47,096 bases of DNA. Source: Lachnospiraceae bacterium UBA1721. Lineage in GTDB: Bacteria; Bacillota; Clostridia; Lachnospirales; Lachnospiraceae. Where the stretch lies: the NCBI GenBank assembly GCA_002317155.1, contig DCIR01000034.1:625-47720 (forward strand), written 5' to 3'. Both the position numbers and the translations under genes were made by a program. This document shows, piece after piece, positions 1 through 8,275 of this stretch (position 1 is its first letter; each line of letters begins with the position of its first letter). The notes below the pieces were generated by a model. The model did no database searches, had not been told where the DNA came from, and saw only the letters and a list, made by a program, of their open reading frames with translations.

Positions 1-607
1 CTCCGCCGTACCAGGTATTAAGGATTACCTGCTCCTTAGAGGTGATGTTGAATGCTACGCAGGTCTCTGAATTGAGGCCAAGCTCTGCATAGTTGTCAAC
101 CTTTGCCTTTGAAGCATTGTAAACGATGAAATCAGGAGTGAAGTTAGCGAGCTCTTCAGCAGTGGGAACGATGAACATGTTCTTTACAAAGTGAGCCTGC
201 CAAGCAACCTCAACGATGAAACGAACTGCCATACGAGTGTCAGCGTTAGCGCCACAGAATGCGTCAACAACGAAAAGTCTCTTGTTAGAAAGCTCCTTCT
301 TTGCAAGCTCCTTAACTACTGCCCAAGTCTCCTCGGTCATAGGATGGTTATCATTCTTGTAAGCGTCGGTAGTCCACCATACGGTGTCCTTTGAATTAGC
401 ATCCATAACGATGTACTTATCTTTAGGAGAACGTCCGGTGAACTCACCTGTCATAACGTTAACAGTGTCAAGCTCGGTGTTCTGTCCTACTTCGAATCCC
501 TCAAGACCAGCCTTGGTCTCTTCCTCGAAAAGTACTTCGTAAGAAGGATTGTAAACGATCTCGGTAGTGCCGGTGATGCCATACTGGCTTAAATCGATGT
601 TACTCAT
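1..607 (-). CDS. pckA: Phosphoenolpyruvate carboxykinase (ATP), N-terminal part
   Basis: Partial gene: the start is inside the window and the 3' end lies beyond position 1, leaving about 202 residues. The enzyme interconverts oxaloacetate plus ATP with phosphoenolpyruvate, CO2 and ADP in the cytosol. The visible part has the N-terminal signatures of the ATP-dependent family: TGEFTGRSPKDKYIV, DTVWW and LFVVDAFCGA, followed by an AHFVKNMFI segment. The P-loop (GLTGTGKT type) and metal ligands would lie outside. ATG at 605-607 is chosen because AAAGGA sits about 10 bases upstream and the protein opens SNIDLSQYGI, as expected for the family. It is preceded by two candidate promoters. In rumen-type fermenters this enzyme often works in the carboxylating direction toward succinate; here that is only inference. 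Confidence 0.93.
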   Translation of the reverse strand, partial: MSNIDLSQYGITGTTEIVYNPSYEVLFEEETKAGLEGFEVGQNTELDTVNVMTGEFTGRSPKDKYIVMDANSKDTVWWTTDAYKNDNHPMTEETWAVVKELAKKELSNKRLFVVDAFCGANADTRMAVRFIVEVAWQAHFVKNMFIVPTAEELANFTPDFIVYNASKAKVDNYAELGLNSETCVAFNITSKEQVILNTWYGG

Positions 608-660
608 GTTGCATTTTTCCTTTCTTAGGTCAATTTATTATCTAGCATTTTATGATTAGC

Positions 661-726
661 ATTATAAACTAACCAAAACGCAAATTTACCTAGATATCAT
701 TTTACTGAAAAGGGGAAATTTGTCAA
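661..726 (-). promoter_or_regulatory. Tandem candidate promoters of pckA
   Basis: On the minus strand TTGACA (721-726) is followed after 16 bases by TAAAAT (699-704), a good housekeeping promoter. A second perfect TATAAT lies at 661-666 but its -35 is weak. The leaders would be about 85 and 47 bases. The rest of the 608-789 gap is AT-rich and shows no gene or clear terminator for the upstream peptidase. Confidence 0.55.
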
Positions 727-789
727 TAAATATGTCACGCTTTTAGCAAATTTTAAGGAATAATGATTAATAGAATTCTCATTGATTCA

Positions 790-2661
790 CTATATCTCAT
801 CCGTCTCAGCCTTAAGCCATTCCCTCTCATCATCAGTCAGATATTCGGCAATATTTTTATAAACAAGTGAATGATATTTATTGAGCAGTATTCTGTCATA
901 CTCCGACATATCTTCTGCGCAAATACTTCTTCTGTCAAACGGAACCATTGTCAGGGTTTCAAATCCAAAGAAACGTCCGTATTCGCTCTCACCTTCTCCG
1001 ATGCAGACCATCATATTTTCAAGTCTGATTCCGTATTGTCCCGGAATATATACACCGGGCTCATCAGAGGTAATCATTCCGTGCTCAAACGGTGTTCCCA
1101 GACAACCTGCTCTTCCCTTTTGGTTGATATTCTGAGGGCCCTCATGAACATTAAGCAAATATCCCACTCCATGTCCTGTTCCGTGTCTGTAATCGAGATC
1201 CAGCTTCCACAAAGCCTTTCTCGCCAGAATATCCAGGTTAGGTCCTGCAGTCCCTTCCGGGAAATGCGCGTCCGCCAATTCCAAATTACCGCAGAGGACA
1301 GCTGTATAATGCTTCTTCATCTCATCAGAAGCTTCTCCCATTACGACGGTTCTGGTAATATCAGTAGTTCCCTGCATATATTGTGCGCCTGTATCCATCA
1401 ATAAAAAGGCATCTTTTTCTATAGGCACATTACTCTTCGTATCGGCTTCATAATGAATGATTGCTCCATGTGAACCTGTAGCAATTATAGGTGCAAAGCT
1501 CTCCTCTAAAAATAAATCCTGCTCTTTCCGGTAAGAAAGCAACATATCAGCCGCATCCATCTCCGTGACAATTCTTTTGCCTGAGATAAACTCCGGATCC
1601 TCTCTCAGACAATTAAGCCAATACAAAAACTTAGTTACTGCCACTCCGTCTTTAATATGAGCATGCCTTTCATTTTCAATTTCAGCCTCAGTTTTAACAG
1701 CCTTCATAATAACAGTCGGGCTGGTTTTAAGGACAATATTCTCAGTCCCCTCGCACAGGCTCATAAATAACGCATATGAAAGCCGTTCAGGATCTGCCAT
1801 AACTGCTCCGCCGACACTTATAAAAGACTTAATCTTCTTAAGGTCATCAACAATGGCTTCGTAAGGCTTAAGTATAATTCCCTCTGCCTCAAGTAATGCT
1901 GCATCATCCGAAGTCATACAGTTTCTATTAAGATACAGCCATACCTTATTCTCAAAAACAACTGCATATGACAAAGCCACAGGATTATATGCGATATCTC
2001 CTCCGCGCATCAAAAAAAGCCATGCAATATCATCAAGCGAAGAAAGGACCAGACAATCTACCCCTGCTTCTTTAATCTTACCGCGCACTCTTGCTATTCT
2101 TGCCTGTCTGTCCTCGCCTACAAGCGCAGGATCAACGAACCAAATTGGCTCAGCCGGCAGCAAAGGTCTTTCAAGCCATATTTTACGCGCCAGATCAACA
2201 TCCCATACCAGCATACTGTCTGTAGGATTCTCGGCATCTGCGCACGCTTTTCTATTAACCTTATTCACTGTGTCAGCAAGTCTGTCACCACGGCTAATAG
2301 GTATACATCTTCCGTCGGTGCCAAGCCTCTGTCCCGGGAGCATATTTTCAAGTAAAAAAGCTTCAACCGTAGGAACACCCCGCTCACCCATTTTCATTAA
2401 ACGAATACCGGTTCCTTCAAGTTCTTCTTCCGCCTGAAGAAAATATCTTCCGTCTGTCCAGAGTGCCGCGCCATTATCCCATACAAGTAGATCACCATTT
2501 GATCCGCTAAAACCCGAAAAAAATTCACGGCACTTAAAATAATCGGCCACATATTCAGAGTTATGATAATCAGCTGTCGTTATCAGATAATAATCAATCT
2601 CTTCATTTTTCATTGCCGACCTAAGCATCGCTAATCTTGAATTAATCAACTCGTTATACAT
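790..2661 (-). CDS. pepP: Xaa-Pro aminopeptidase, M24 family (three-domain form)
   Basis: Metallo-aminopeptidase that removes an N-terminal residue preceding proline; cytosolic peptide turnover. About 623 residues, the long three-domain type (two creatinase-like N-terminal domains, then the pita-bread M24 domain and a short C-terminal extension) rather than the 360-440 residue form. The dinuclear metal site is visible: Asp in LLMDTGAQ, Asp in GTTDITRT, His in RHGTGHGVGYL, Glu in TSDEPGVY and Glu in GIRLENM. Two more upstream in-frame starts exist, but ATG at 2659-2661 has GAGGA five bases upstream, so I place the start there. It stands alone between a hairpin-rich gap and pckA. No secretion signal is seen. 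Confidence 0.9.
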   Translation of the reverse strand: MYNELINSRLAMLRSAMKNEEIDYYLITTADYHNSEYVADYFKCREFFSGFSGSNGDLLVWDNGAALWTDGRYFLQAEEELEGTGIRLMKMGERGVPTVEAFLLENMLPGQRLGTDGRCIPISRGDRLADTVNKVNRKACADAENPTDSMLVWDVDLARKIWLERPLLPAEPIWFVDPALVGEDRQARIARVRGKIKEAGVDCLVLSSLDDIAWLFLMRGGDIAYNPVALSYAVVFENKVWLYLNRNCMTSDDAALLEAEGIILKPYEAIVDDLKKIKSFISVGGAVMADPERLSYALFMSLCEGTENIVLKTSPTVIMKAVKTEAEIENERHAHIKDGVAVTKFLYWLNCLREDPEFISGKRIVTEMDAADMLLSYRKEQDLFLEESFAPIIATGSHGAIIHYEADTKSNVPIEKDAFLLMDTGAQYMQGTTDITRTVVMGEASDEMKKHYTAVLCGNLELADAHFPEGTAGPNLDILARKALWKLDLDYRHGTGHGVGYLLNVHEGPQNINQKGRAGCLGTPFEHGMITSDEPGVYIPGQYGIRLENMMVCIGEGESEYGRFFGFETLTMVPFDRRSICAEDMSEYDRILLNKYHSLVYKNIAEYLTDDEREWLKAETDEI

Positions 2662-2698
2662 ATTTGTCCTCATAACAACTGTTTTCATCAAATAATAT

Positions 2699-2780
2699 AG
2701 AATCTCTCTAGCGAGATTCTCTGCCTGCGGCGGGTCGATTTATCGACATCTTCCTATCCGTCGCAGTGCGATCCTCGCGG
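2699..2780. repeat. Cluster of small inverted repeats in the pepP upstream gap
   Basis: The gap holds an 8-bp stem hairpin (AGAATCTC 2699-2706 with GAGATTCT 2713-2720), a dyad GTCGATTTATCGAC (2734-2747), and an 11-base palindrome TCGCAGTGCGA (2761-2771). The block 2720-2785 is much richer in G+C than the surrounding gaps. It may be a dispersed intergenic element or the structured leader of pepP. I do not recognise a known riboswitch. Confidence 0.5.
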
Positions 2781-2784
2781 AGCG

Positions 2785-2821
2785 TTTATGTAATAGGAAT
2801 ATCAATTTCCTATTACATAAA
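2785..2821. repeat. 15-bp perfect inverted repeat (AT-rich hairpin)
   Basis: TTTATGTAATAGGAA (2785-2799) is the exact reverse complement of TTCCTATTACATAAA (2807-2821), with a 7-base loop. One arm shares bases with the T-run of the adjacent terminator at 2819-2824. It could be a second termination or stability hairpin, or the end of a miniature element. Confidence 0.7.
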
Positions 2822-2875
2822 AAACGAGTGTGGAATTGGATATCCGAAGGATATTTGATGTCTTCCACACTCGTT
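2819..2875 (-). terminator. Rho-independent terminator of the deoC/zinc-ribbon operon
   Basis: A 13-bp perfect stem (AACGAGTGTGGAA 2823-2835 with TTCCACACTCGTT 2863-2875) encloses a second small hairpin around TTCG, and is followed on the minus strand by a run of six T. It begins 14 bases after the zinc-ribbon gene stops. Confidence 0.9.
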
Positions 2876-2888
2876 AATATTAGTTCCT

Positions 2889-3758
2889 TTATACTCCGAA
2901 CCAGCCCTGAATAGTCTCGATAATATCAGTTGCGCCATCAAGAGCCGAATTATCACCAAGTGCATTGTTGAGTGCACTGATAATCGCACTACCCGCAAAC
3001 AGAATCAATGCGATGGTAATGATAATAAGTATCGCACTTACAATCCAAGCACAGAAATATGATCTTGCATAATTCTTGATATTCTTGTTCTTAGGAGCAA
3101 ATGCAAAAATAAATGTGCATATAAATCCGATAATAGGAAGCTTAAGCAAAATACTAAGTCCGTAATAACCCCACATATTAACAGGCTTATACTCTTTGGG
3201 AATATCATCAAAAGCATTTACTTTCTCTGCTTTTTTCACTGCTGCAGTCTCTACCTTGGCAGGTGCGGAACTCTTCTGTCCCATTGCTGCTTCATACTGC
3301 TGAGCCGCAGATAATCCTTCCGGCGCCTTGGGCACTTCAGGCACGGGAGGTACTGTAGGCATAGGTGCCACGGGTACTTCAGGGGCTACAGGCATAGTTG
3401 CAGCAGGTGCTTCAGGCATTGCAGGCATAGCTGATACAGGAACTGTACTTGAAAGTGCTGATACAGGCTCTGTTGCCACCTGAGATACCGGAACAACGGG
3501 CTCAACTGCAGCTACTGCTTCAGTTGCTACTGATTCCACAGGTGTTGTAACTGCACCATATTCACCAACTACAGGTTCAACAGGTGCTGAGCTTGCAAAA
3601 ACAGTTGCATCCTCATCAATTTCTATCTCACTCATTGCGGGTGCTTCTGTCACAGGAACGCTGTTCACAGGAATGGGGCTTCCACATTCCGTACAAAATC
3701 TTTTTCCTACAGGGATCTTTTTACCGCACTGACTGCAAAAAATAAATTCTTCCATCAT
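2889..3758 (-). CDS. Zinc-ribbon membrane protein with Ala/Pro/Val-rich linker
   Basis: About 289 residues, function unknown. The N-terminus is a zinc ribbon (FCSQCGKKIP then FCTECGSPIP, two CxxC pairs). A long linker rich in Ala, Pro, Val and Thr follows, with loosely repeated motifs such as VPVAP and MPEAP. The C-terminal third carries two hydrophobic segments (around YYGLSILLKLPIIGF and AWIVSAILIIITIALILF), so the zinc ribbon is probably cytosolic and tethered to the membrane. An upstream ATG at 3773 is in frame, but GGAGGA lies just before ATG 3758, so the latter is chosen. It starts 17 bases after the deoC stop and probably shares its transcript. Similar zinc-ribbon/linker/membrane proteins are common in Lachnospiraceae without assigned roles. 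Confidence 0.8.
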   Translation of the reverse strand: MMEEFIFCSQCGKKIPVGKRFCTECGSPIPVNSVPVTEAPAMSEIEIDEDATVFASSAPVEPVVGEYGAVTTPVESVATEAVAAVEPVVPVSQVATEPVSALSSTVPVSAMPAMPEAPAATMPVAPEVPVAPMPTVPPVPEVPKAPEGLSAAQQYEAAMGQKSSAPAKVETAAVKKAEKVNAFDDIPKEYKPVNMWGYYGLSILLKLPIIGFICTFIFAFAPKNKNIKNYARSYFCAWIVSAILIIITIALILFAGSAIISALNNALGDNSALDGATDIIETIQGWFGV

Positions 3759-3775
3759 TACATCCTCCAACATTA

Positions 3776-4447
3776 TTAATATGTGTTATTTGCTGAATTA
3801 TCTTTACCGGCCACAAGTCCTACTGCTCTTGATGTTCCGACTCTCTCACATCCCATTTCAAGGAATGTCTCGAGATCTTCCAAGGTAGATACTCCACCGG
3901 CAGCTTTAATCTTAACATCAGGACCTATATACTTCTTAAAAAGTTCTATATCCGCGACAGTAGCTCCGCCGGTACCAAAGCCTGTTGATGTCTTAATAAA
4001 ATCTGCACCCGCATTTGTCACGGCTCTGCACATCGCAATCTTTTCATCTTCAGTAAGATAACAGGTCTCGATAATAACCTTAAGAATATGTCCTTTGCAC
4101 GCAGCCTTGAGGGTTCTGATTTCTTCTTCAACTATCAGATAATCTCCGTTTTTCACATCAGAGATATTGACTACCATATCAATCTCATTGCATCCGTCTG
4201 CCAAAGCTCTCTCAGTCTCTGCTACCTTAGCCTCTGTAACAGCATATCCGAGAGGAAAACCGACTACGGTACAAATATTCAATAAAGGATAAGCCGCATG
4301 TACTCTTGCTATATAGCATGGCGGAATACATACGCTGGCACAATTATATTTAACAGCCTCATCACAAAGTTTAACAATATCTTCCCAGGTTGCAAACGCC
4401 TTCAGCTGAGTATGGTCAACATGGGAAAGCATTTCTTCATTAGTCAT
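3776..4447 (-). CDS. deoC: Deoxyribose-phosphate aldolase
   Basis: Class I aldolase that splits 2-deoxyribose 5-phosphate into glyceraldehyde 3-phosphate and acetaldehyde, the last step of deoxynucleoside breakdown. The 223-residue length fits the family. Visible signatures: VDHTQLKAFAT near the N-terminus, VVGFPLGY, EIDMVVNI, KVIIETCYL, the Schiff-base lysine in DFIKTSTGFGTGGAT, and KAAGGVSTLED near the end. The open frame extends 54 codons further upstream, but ATG 4445-4447 has GAGGA five bases before it and matches the usual start. No deoxynucleoside phosphorylase or DeoR gene is adjacent; the only partner is the zinc-ribbon gene downstream. Confidence 0.95.
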   Translation of the reverse strand: MTNEEMLSHVDHTQLKAFATWEDIVKLCDEAVKYNCASVCIPPCYIARVHAAYPLLNICTVVGFPLGYAVTEAKVAETERALADGCNEIDMVVNISDVKNGDYLIVEEEIRTLKAACKGHILKVIIETCYLTEDEKIAMCRAVTNAGADFIKTSTGFGTGGATVADIELFKKYIGPDVKIKAAGGVSTLEDLETFLEMGCERVGTSRAVGLVAGKDNSANNTY

Positions 4448-4466
4448 ATCTGTCCTCACTCTATTG

Positions 4467-4472
4467 ATTATA
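4467..4472 (-). promoter_or_regulatory. Candidate -10 element for deoC
   Basis: A perfect TATAAT on the minus strand lies 20 bases before the deoC start. No good -35 is found at 16-18 bases. A 7-bp stem hairpin (GCATGTC 4489-4495 with GACATGC 4502-4508) sits just upstream. Confidence 0.35.
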
Positions 4473-4569
4473 GGAGTTATAAAACACAGCATGTCATAAA
4501 AGACATGCCGGCACCGCTTTTGAGTAGCTGTAATCGAAATCTCACCTATACAAAAGCGTGTGCATACAT

Positions 4570-4604
4570 AAAAACAGCTCCGCATTAATATTAACACGAA
4601 GCTG
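4570..4604 (-). terminator. Terminator downstream of thrC
   Basis: On the minus strand CAGCTTCG pairs with CGGAGCTG (one G-U) around an AT-rich loop and is followed by TTTTT. It lies about 65 bases past the thrC stop. Confidence 0.75.
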
Positions 4605-4669
4605 CTCATTTGTCTTTATTTTATCAATGATATTACTATTGGAATGTAGCAATTCATCCAAACAACTGA

Positions 4670-6154
4670 TTACTTAAGGAATCCTCTTACTACAGAAGGC
4701 ATCTCATCAATGTCACACTGATGATCATGAACTACTGCTGCACTTCTGATATCTTCAATTGCCTGAGGAACCTTTACGTTACCAATCTTTGAGAGCTCAT
4801 CTACAAGTGCAAAATCATCCCATGCATCATACTTCTCATCAATAGCATTCATTACGCTTCTGGTAAACTTGAAAGGTGAAGCGGTAGATGCAATAACGGT
4901 CTTAGCCTGATCACCGGTCTTAGCTACATACTGCTGATATACAGCTGAAGCTACTGCGGTATGAGTATCGATGATATATCCGCATGCCTTGTATATTCTT
5001 GCGATTTCATCTGCAGTTTCCTTCTCATCAGCGTATCCGCCATAGAAGTCTGCAAGTCCCTTCTTCTCTTCATCGGTAATAGTGTAAATACCCTTTGAAG
5101 AAAGGTCAGCCATAAGCTCACGGTTTCTGTCCGCATTGTTACCTGCAATACGATAAATAAGTCTCTCAAGATTAGAAGAGATAAGAATATCCATTGAAGG
5201 GCTGGTGGTAAGATGGAAATCACGATTTCTGTCATAGTCACCGGTCTCAAAGAAATCATAGAGAACCTTATTGGTATTAGATGCGCAGATAAGCTTTGCA
5301 ATAGGAAGTCCCATATTCTTAGCATAGAATGCAGCAAGGATATTACCGAAGTTACCGGTAGGAACTACAACATTGATCTTCTCGCCGTCTGCAATTCTGC
5401 CTTCCTTAAAGAGCTGAGCATATGAATATACATAATAAACAATCTGAGGAACAAGACGTCCGATGTTGATTGAGTTAGCTGATGAGAACTGGAATCCCTT
5501 ATCAGCAAGCTCCTTCTCGAGCTCCTTATCACCAAACATCTTCTTAACGCCGGTCTGAGCATCATCAAAATTACCGTGAATACCTACTACAAGAGTGTTG
5601 GCACCCTTCTGAGTAACCATCTGCTTCTCCTGGATAGGGCTAACACCATTCTTAGGATAAAATACGATAATTCTTGTTCCCTCAACATTAGCAAAACCTG
5701 CAAGAGCAGCCTTACCGGTATCTCCGCTGGTTGCGGTAAGAATAACGATCTCGTTCTTGATGTTATTCTTTCTTGCTGAAGTAATCATAAGATGAGGAAG
5801 GATTGAAAGAGCCATATCCTTGAATGCGATTGTTGAACCATGGAAAAGCTCAAGATAATATGCACCCTCAGCCTCTGCAAGAGGAGCAATTACTTCTGTA
5901 TCGAACTTGGAATCATAAGCACGGTTAATGCAGGTCTTAAGCTCATCCTCGGTAAAATCGCTTAAAAAGAGCTTCATTACCTCATAAGCAACCTCCTGAT
6001 AAGTCATTTCAGAAAGTTCCTTAAGTGATTTATCAAGTGCAGGGATACTATCAGGAACGAATAATCCTCCGTCCTCAGAAAGTCCCTTAAGAATAGCCTG
6101 TGATGCTGTAACCTTGCCACCATTACCTCTGGTGCTGCTGTACATGATTGCCAT
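4670..6154 (-). CDS. thrC: Threonine synthase
   Basis: PLP enzyme that turns O-phosphohomoserine into threonine and phosphate. At 494 residues it belongs to the longer class, whose N-terminus reads MYSSTRG and GLFVPDSIP. The PLP lysine lies in GSTIAFKDMALSILP; SGDTGKAALAGF and VVPTGNFGNILAAFYAK are the phosphate/PLP-cradle motifs. ATG 6152-6154 follows AGGGAGA by about 8 bases. It is monocistronic: a terminator follows, and no homoserine kinase or dehydrogenase lies beside it. A strong terminator hairpin stands 48 bases upstream of the start and could belong either to the preceding gene or to a thrC leader. Confidence 0.96.
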   Translation of the reverse strand: MAIMYSSTRGNGGKVTASQAILKGLSEDGGLFVPDSIPALDKSLKELSEMTYQEVAYEVMKLFLSDFTEDELKTCINRAYDSKFDTEVIAPLAEAEGAYYLELFHGSTIAFKDMALSILPHLMITSARKNNIKNEIVILTATSGDTGKAALAGFANVEGTRIIVFYPKNGVSPIQEKQMVTQKGANTLVVGIHGNFDDAQTGVKKMFGDKELEKELADKGFQFSSANSINIGRLVPQIVYYVYSYAQLFKEGRIADGEKINVVVPTGNFGNILAAFYAKNMGLPIAKLICASNTNKVLYDFFETGDYDRNRDFHLTTSPSMDILISSNLERLIYRIAGNNADRNRELMADLSSKGIYTITDEEKKGLADFYGGYADEKETADEIARIYKACGYIIDTHTAVASAVYQQYVAKTGDQAKTVIASTASPFKFTRSVMNAIDEKYDAWDDFALVDELSKIGNVKVPQAIEDIRSAAVVHDHQCDIDEMPSVVRGFLK

Positions 6155-6202
6155 ATTGATGTCTCCCTTTTATATAGAATTAAAACTGCAAAATATAATC
6201 AT

Positions 6203-6242
6203 AAAAATGGCGATTAAGTGTAATCTTTCACCTAATCGCCAT
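6203..6242 (-). terminator. Strong terminator between the DUF853 gene and thrC
   Basis: ATGGCGATTA (6207-6216) pairs with TAATCGCCAT (6233-6242), extended inside by a GTG/CAC pairing, and is followed on the minus strand by TTTTT. It is about 150 bases after the DUF853 stop and 48 before thrC. It most simply ends the DUF853 transcript. A possible promoter (TTAACA, 17 bases, TAATTG) upstream of it would make it a thrC attenuator instead. I see no T-box AGGGTGG core. Confidence 0.85.
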
Positions 6243-6393
6243 AATAATAACAATTATCATTACATTAAGCAACTGTTAACTTAACAAGTGTTTAGCGCTG
6301 TAACCCTTAAAAAATAGATATTTCCACCAAACAGCACACATCACCGGCCAACATTTTCCGCTGACCAAATCAACACTTATACAGTCAAAACAT

Positions 6394-8109
6394 TTACTTT
6401 AATTTGAACAAGGTTCCGATAATTCCTCTTCCGAGAGAAGCACCTACATTTCCGCCAAGTGTCTTACCAAACTTACCACCTACAGAACTTCCGACAGACT
6501 TACCAAGCTCACGTCCTATTGTACCTGCAGTAGTTGATGCCACACCCTTTACAGCGGTATTAACTGCCTTTTTGTTATCGCTTGCCTTTTTAGCTGCTGC
6601 CTTCTCTGCCGCTGCAGCTTCCTTTGCTGCCTGCTTCTCTGCTGCAGCTGCCTCTTTTGCCGCCTGTCTTTCGGCTGCAGCCGCTTCTCTTTCTGCCTGC
6701 TTCTGAGCAGCCGCCTCTTCTCTTGCCTTCTGCTTTTCTGCCTCAGCTGCCTCCTTCGCGGCCTGCTTTTCTGCTTCTGCAGCTTCCTTTGCAGCAGCTG
6801 CTTCCTCTTCAAGCTGAATATTTCTTCTCTGAAGGAATTCATATGCAGAGTCTCTGTCAATACTCTCCTGATACTTGGTCACAAGAAGGTTAGCATTAAT
6901 CTCCTGCATTCTCTTATCTTCTGATATTCCACCCATGCAGCTCTGAGGAGGCAAAATCATTGCACGCTGTACGATACCGGGAACACCATTTTCATCGAGC
7001 ATTGAGATAATAGCTTCTCCGGTTGCAAGATCCATAATGGTATTATACGTATCAAACGCAGGATTCTCTCTGTATGACTGTGCTGCTGCCTTAACTGCCT
7101 TCTGATCGGTAGGAGTATAAGCTCTGAGTGCATGCTGAACCTTGTTACCAAGCTGTGAAAGCACACCGTCCGGAATATCTCTGGGAGTCTGAGTAATAAA
7201 ATAAATACCAACTCCCTTAGAACGAATAAGCTTAACAACCTGCTCAACCTTCATCAACAGATCCTTTGATGCATTCTGGAAAAGCAAATGTGCTTCGTCA
7301 AAGAAGAATACCATCTTGGGTCTGTCCATATCTCCAACCTCTGGCAATGTCTCAAAAAGCTCTGACATCATCCAAAGAAGAAATGTAGCATACATAGTAG
7401 GATTATTTACAAGCTTCTGACAGTCAAGGATCTGAATAGTTCCCTTGCCGTCACAATCTCTTGTAAGCCAATCTGATATTGCAAGAGCAGGTTCACCAAA
7501 GAACTTATCTGCGCCCTCTGCTTCAAGTGCGACAATAGAACGAACGATAACCGCAAGACTGGCCTTGGTGATATTACCGTAGCTCATTGAAAAGTCCTTG
7601 GCATTGTCGCCGATATAATTAAGCATCGCCTTAAGGTCCTTTGTATCAATGAGCAAAAGCCCTTCATCATCAGCTATTCTGAATGCAATAGTCAAAAGGT
7701 CTGTCTGCACATCAGTCAGACCAAGTATCTTTCCGAGAAGTAACGGTCCCATTTCAGAAATGGTAGTACGCAAAGGCATACCCTTTTCACCATATACATC
7801 CCAAAAATTAACAGGATATTTTTTAAGTCTGAATTCCTCAGGTGAAATATTCATCTTCTCAATTCTTGACGATATTTTTTCATTCATCTCCCCCTGCATG
7901 CAGCAGCCTGCAAGGTCACCCTTTACATCAGCAAAAAACACCGGTACTCCGGCATCACTGAATGATTCAGCAAGAACCTTTAATGTAACTGTCTTACCGG
8001 TTCCTGTTGCACCCGCAATAAGACCGTGTCTGTTTGCCATCTTTGTCTGAAGATAAACGCCTTCACAATCAGCAGTTTTACCTACAAGAATTCTTCCGTC
8101 ACTATACAT
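6394..8109 (-). CDS. HerA-like ATPase of the DUF853 (YjgR) family
   Basis: A 571-residue P-loop ATPase of the HerA/FtsK superfamily. The Walker A motif is GATGTGKT at residues 33-40, and Walker B is VFFFDEAHLLF near residue 268. A DCQKLVNNP segment and an arginine-finger type region (YFITQTPRDIPDGVLSQLGNKVQHALRAYTP, read in parts) are as in YjgR. Residues about 425-520 are a coiled coil of Glu/Ala/Lys/Gln repeats. The last 40 residues are Gly/Ser/Lys-rich with repeated GKxxGxxxG motifs, which may associate with a membrane or self-assemble. GGAGGA lies about 6 bases before the ATG. Molecular role unknown; YjgR-type proteins are thought to act on DNA or as ATP-driven motors. Transcribed alone and divergent from the AP2 gene. 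Confidence 0.88.
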   Translation of the reverse strand: MYSDGRILVGKTADCEGVYLQTKMANRHGLIAGATGTGKTVTLKVLAESFSDAGVPVFFADVKGDLAGCCMQGEMNEKISSRIEKMNISPEEFRLKKYPVNFWDVYGEKGMPLRTTISEMGPLLLGKILGLTDVQTDLLTIAFRIADDEGLLLIDTKDLKAMLNYIGDNAKDFSMSYGNITKASLAVIVRSIVALEAEGADKFFGEPALAISDWLTRDCDGKGTIQILDCQKLVNNPTMYATFLLWMMSELFETLPEVGDMDRPKMVFFFDEAHLLFQNASKDLLMKVEQVVKLIRSKGVGIYFITQTPRDIPDGVLSQLGNKVQHALRAYTPTDQKAVKAAAQSYRENPAFDTYNTIMDLATGEAIISMLDENGVPGIVQRAMILPPQSCMGGISEDKRMQEINANLLVTKYQESIDRDSAYEFLQRRNIQLEEEAAAAKEAAEAEKQAAKEAAEAEKQKAREEAAAQKQAEREAAAAERQAAKEAAAAEKQAAKEAAAAEKAAAKKASDNKKAVNTAVKGVASTTAGTIGRELGKSVGSSVGGKFGKTLGGNVGASLGRGIIGTLFKLK

Positions 8110-8257
8110 CTTTTTCCTCCATACCTTCCCGTATATTCAAGTTTATTTCAATTAGACTGACATACTCTAATATTTTATATCATTTTGTCTGATTTGATAA
8201 GTATAAATAGTATGTTAAATTGTGTTTAACTTTACTATATTACATAAAAAATCCTAA

Positions 8258-8275
8258 TGTTATAATGCAAGCATG
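8258..8275 (+). promoter_or_regulatory. Extended -10 promoter giving a leaderless start
   Basis: TGTTATAAT (extended -10, hexamer 8261-8266) ends six bases before the ATG at 8273-8275. The standard -10 to +1 distance puts transcription start on the A of the ATG. TTACAT at 8240-8245 is a weak -35. No Shine-Dalgarno sequence is present. Confidence 0.6.

Noticed and set aside
871..1404. 177-codon plus-strand frame opposite the aminopeptidase gene
   Set aside because: Lies wholly antisense to a clear M24 peptidase, has no recognisable domain and no ribosome binding site; a by-product of codon bias.
6243..6393. T-box or threonine leader peptide upstream of thrC
   Set aside because: No AGGGTGG antiterminator core and no short frame rich in threonine codons could be found.
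6590..6800. Microsatellite or mobile repeat
   Set aside because: The repeats encode an in-frame Ala/Lys/Glu/Gln coiled coil, so they are part of the DUF853 gene.
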